A DNA stretch of 64,000 nucleotides, taken from contig OZ244625.1 in NCBI GenBank assembly GCA_965218555.1, positions 3,224,001 through 3,288,000 of the forward strand, written 5' to 3'. Numbering within the stretch: position 1 is the stretch's first letter; every line of letters begins with the position of its first letter. Below, piece by piece: positions 61,853-64,000 of this stretch. Below the pieces are notes generated by a model. It worked only from the letters and a program-made list of their open reading frames with translations, made no database searches and was not told the origin of the DNA. Position numbers and translations under genes: made by a program. Origin of the DNA: JAPPLB01 sp965218555 (GTDB lineage Bacteria > Acidobacteriota > Terriglobia > Bryobacterales > UBA6623).

Positions 61853-62304
61853 CAGAATCTACTCCTGTCTTTGGATCGGATTGGATTGCCGGCCGGCAAT
61901 CTCCATGAAGGTGTAATTCCCACCCTACCGAACCCCCACGATGCATGTCAAAGCGCGGATGAGCCGTGCGGGCGTCTGTCATGACCACCCATCAGGGCCG
62001 TGCTTCACCATGAAGGGACTAACCCCGTGACGCCGAAATCGGGCGGACGAAGGCCCGAAGGCATCGAGCATAACGCCATTTCCTTCTGAGAGGCCCCACA
62101 CTTCGTGAGCTTCGTTTGGAGAGAAAACCTAAACCCCTAAAGCTGGCGCTGAGGCGACCAGGAAATCTAGTAGTCCCCGTGTCGGCGAAAGGCGGGTCCC
62201 GCCGCGCGATCACCTGTCGCCCGCGCCCCGAAATCGCGGTTTAGACACAGGCTGTTAGGGGTTGCCGTGTGTTTGTCGTGAAGCCTTGTTGGCGTAAAAC
62301 GAGT
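61853..62304. other. gap holding the left repeat and scar DNA
   Basis: About 450 bases between the aldolase and the recombinase remnant. It contains the left copy of the 23-bp direct repeat (61978-62000); no convincing gene is seen between that copy and the recombinase start. Confidence 0.5.
61978..62000 (+). repeat. left 23-bp direct repeat of the recombinase segment
   Basis: GTCATGACCACCCATCAGGG plus CCG recurs exactly at 62646-62668; seven more bases (CTTCA after a two-base difference) extend the match. The two copies start 668 bases apart and bracket the serine-recombinase remnant, as attachment sites or a duplication would. Confidence 0.85.
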
Positions 62305-62652
62305 GTGACACCCGCCTCCACGTCAACCAGGTTGATCGTTGGCTACGCCCGGGTCTCCACCCGGGACCAGGACTTGACCCTGTCATGCGAGGAACTCGTT
62401 GCAGCCGGTTGCACCCACATCTACGCTGAGAAAATCAGCGCCGGACGGCCCTTCTTTCGGTCTGAACTCGAATGTATGCTGGACAGCCTTCGGCCCAACG
62501 ACCTGGTTGTCGTCACCCAGTTAGACAGGCTGGCTCGACACACTTCCGATCTGCTCAAGATCAACGATCGCATCCGGGACGCCGGCGGCGCCATGCGTTC
62601 CTTGGCCGGGCCCTGGGCCGACACCACCAGCCGGGCCGGCAAAAGGTCATGA
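62305..62652 (+). CDS. serine recombinase (resolvase/invertase) N-terminal domain, truncated
   Basis: About 115 residues from the GTG at 62305. The catalytic domain is complete in its first part: LIVGYARVSTRDQDLTLSCE with the nucleophile Ser in VST, then VVVTQLDRLARHTSDLL with the active-site Arg. It ends at GPWADTTSRAGKRS, where intact resolvases continue into a long helix and a DNA-binding helix-turn-helix. The break falls at the right direct repeat, so the protein lost its DNA-binding half and is probably inactive. Confidence 0.8.
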   Translation: MTPASTSTRLIVGYARVSTRDQDLTLSCEELVAAGCTHIYAEKISAGRPFFRSELECMLDSLRPNDLVVVTQLDRLARHTSDLLKINDRIRDAGGAMRSLAGPWADTTSRAGKRS

Positions 62653-62668
62653 CCACCCATCAGGGCCG
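62646..62668 (+). repeat. right 23-bp direct repeat, overlapping the dehydrogenase 3' end
   Basis: Identical to 61978-62000. This copy includes the TGA stop (62660-62662, minus strand) and last codons of the 2-hydroxyacid dehydrogenase, as happens when an element integrates at the end of a gene and restores it. Confidence 0.85.
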
Positions 62669-63622
62669 AACTTCATGCAGAAGCGGTTTGCGGGCCAAGC
62701 CCAAGGACAGATTCTCCACCGAGAGCCGGGCCAACTCGCGCCGGGTCTCAATTGTTGCGCTGCCCAGATGCGGGACCAGCGTCAGGTTGTCGAGCTGCAA
62801 CAGGGGGTGATCCCGCGGAAGAGGTTCCGGTTCCGTCACATCGAGTGCCGCGCTACCGATCACGCCGTCCCGCAGCGCCTCATTCAGCGCTTGCGTGTCG
62901 ACCACGGCCCCCCGAGCCACGTTGACCAGCGTCGCCGTCGGTTTCATCTTGGCGAGCGTTTCCGCGTTGATCAGGTTCTGGGTCTCGTCCGTCAGCGGGC
63001 ACGTCAGCATCACATAATCCGATTCCCGGAGCAGGTCGTCCAGCGGACGATACGCGACGCCCAATGCCTTCTCGTCCTCCCGCCGGCGTCGATTGTGGTA
63101 CAGAACCGTCATGTCAAAAACCCGCGCGCGCTTCGCGACCTGGCTGCCGATGGCGCCCATACCGATGATACCCAACGTCATTCCGTGCACTTCGCGGCCC
63201 AGCATGTAACCCGGGTCGTAGCGTGTGAACTCCGGTGACCGGGCATGGCGGTCTCCTTTCACGATGAGGCGTGCCGCGGCAAGGAGCAGCGCCATCCCCA
63301 TGTCCGCCGTCGCTCCATCCAGAATGCTTGGCGTGTTGCCCACTGGGATCCCTCGGGTCGCCGCATCCGGCAAATTGATGTGGTCCACGCCGACGCCGTA
63401 GTTGCTGATGATTCGGACGCCCGGCAGCCGGTCGAGCATCTCTCCGTTCAACAAGGGATGTCCGTACGTGTAGATCCCGTCGATCTGCTCGGACGAGCCT
63501 TCGCGCGCGACATCCCAAGCCAACAGTTCGAACCGATCCGCCATGAATCCGAGAACCGTTTCATCGAGAGGTCCATCCGCTACTACCCTGGGTCGCTTCC
63601 GTTCTCCTGCATCCGCCATCAT
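62660..63622 (-). CDS. D-isomer-specific 2-hydroxyacid dehydrogenase
   Basis: A 320-residue NAD(P)-dependent enzyme. Substrate domain ISNYGVGVDHINL, Rossmann motif TLGIIGMGAIGSQVAKRARV, and the catalytic Arg/Glu/His in VNVARGAVVDT, DVTEPEPLP and LVPHLGSATIETR. HNRRRR after the second strand suggests NADP(H) and a glyoxylate/hydroxypyruvate reductase-type activity. Its last codons form part of the right direct repeat. Confidence 0.93.
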   Translation of the reverse strand: MMADAGERKRPRVVADGPLDETVLGFMADRFELLAWDVAREGSSEQIDGIYTYGHPLLNGEMLDRLPGVRIISNYGVGVDHINLPDAATRGIPVGNTPSILDGATADMGMALLLAAARLIVKGDRHARSPEFTRYDPGYMLGREVHGMTLGIIGMGAIGSQVAKRARVFDMTVLYHNRRRREDEKALGVAYRPLDDLLRESDYVMLTCPLTDETQNLINAETLAKMKPTATLVNVARGAVVDTQALNEALRDGVIGSAALDVTEPEPLPRDHPLLQLDNLTLVPHLGSATIETRRELARLSVENLSLGLARKPLLHEVRP

Positions 63623-64000
63623 CCTTTGCCCCCGATATCGTGTCCGCCATTGCCTATTATGGGCACGAGTGGCTTCGGAAGCTCAGGAGCAATAACTGCC
63701 GGTAGAGTTGTAGAAGCGTGGAGTGAATACACATAAGCAGGCCACCTTCTCTCGACACTTTGACACGCCACAGCCAAACTCTACTGACGGGATCCGTGGA
63801 ACGGCTATGGAAATACACAAGACCGGTGAGCCAAAAGTGCCGCTCCACCAGCGTGTCAGTTACCAGTTTCGGGCTTTCTACCACCTAAACCGGCCATGTG
63901 ACGGCGCTACCGCCATCAGATAGCATAGAGCGGTGTCGGGATGTTCACAGTCGATGCATGCTAAAAGCATCAGATAGCATGATCAGACATGAGAGTATTC
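63623..64000. other. end of window, no confident gene
   Basis: No convincing coding frame on either strand. Two direct copies of CATCAGATAGCAT lie at 63914-63926 and 63968-63980, 54 bases apart; the sequence continues beyond the window edge, so its context is unknown. Confidence 0.5.
63914..63980. repeat. short direct repeat pair CATCAGATAGCAT
   Basis: Two identical 13-base copies at 63914-63926 and 63968-63980, in a region without genes at the window edge. The second is followed by GATCAGACATGA, partly similar again. Confidence 0.5.

Noticed and set aside
1..64000. tRNA, rRNA or CRISPR arrays
   Set aside because: None recognised on reading the intergenic regions; no regularly spaced repeats of CRISPR type were seen.

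Overview
The window is a gene-dense, fairly GC-rich bacterial chromosome segment holding about 57 supportable protein genes, several broken genes, one small stable RNA and two mobile-element traces. Gene content suggests an Acidobacteriota-type heterotroph (Bryobacterales-like), with Planctomycetota as the alternative. The pointers are the cytochrome-c/DUF1549/DUF1553 protein paired with DUF1501, a DUF1080 glycosidase, M81 (MlrC) peptidase, PhyH dioxygenase, a Tat-exported unknown family, SYLF proteins and many enolase-superfamily and sugar-related enzymes. This assignment is inference from gene families; no rRNA or tRNA was recognised.

Layout. 1-2.7 kb: DUF1501/DUF1553 pair (minus). 2.9-5.0 kb: ECF sigma, zinc-finger anti-sigma and zinc-ribbon membrane protein with overlapping ends. 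5.2-9.2 kb: a methyltransferase, then SRP RNA, dnaX, ybaB/ebfC and recR, a classic conserved block. 9.2-15.9 kb: DUF1080, glycosyltransferase, gap-pgk, an exported protein, a CPBP protease, a TlpA-like protein and a frameshifted OmpA gene. 16-21 kb: a decayed enolase-superfamily gene, PhyH dioxygenase, sodium:solute symporter and an unusual ferredoxin/Cys-rich protein pair. 21-28 kb: a DUF4268 protein and a catabolic cluster (enolase-superfamily racemase, sialidase-fold protein, MlrC peptidase, threonine-synthase-like enzyme), then an orphan Phd-type antitoxin, recX and alaS. 30.8-34.2 kb: HicBA, two SYLF genes (one broken) split by an IS630 element, and DUF3467. 34.2-38.2 kb: enoyl-CoA hydratase-ribH-nusB and a RidA/D-threonine-aldolase-family pair. 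38.5-43.3 kb: a GH20-like protein, then a soluble PRC/MgtE-N/CBS protein with an NRAMP-related transporter behind a structured-looking leader. 43.5-48.7 kb: polA, aspS and gamma-carbonic anhydrase. 48.8-55.1 kb: small unknowns, a truncated methyltransferase, PepSY membrane genes (one frameshifted), a Tat-exported unknown, malQ and bfr. 55.5-64 kb: epimerase, inositol-phosphate synthase, a ligand-stripped alkaline-phosphatase-fold protein, pyrD, an HpcH aldolase, a serine-recombinase remnant bracketed by 23-bp direct repeats, and a 2-hydroxyacid dehydrogenase.

The most interesting points are: (1) a probable split Mg2+/divalent-metal transport module, made of an MgtE-like sensor protein and an NRAMP-related carrier with altered metal-binding motifs, preceded by a possible three-way-junction RNA; (2) a two-gene Fe-S module with an insertion inside the second cluster motif; (3) a predicted secreted pseudo-phosphatase; (4) an integration scar at the 3' end of a dehydrogenase gene. 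The number of recently broken genes (OmpA, enolase-superfamily, SYLF, methyltransferase, PepSY) suggests either ongoing genome decay or some indel errors in the assembly.
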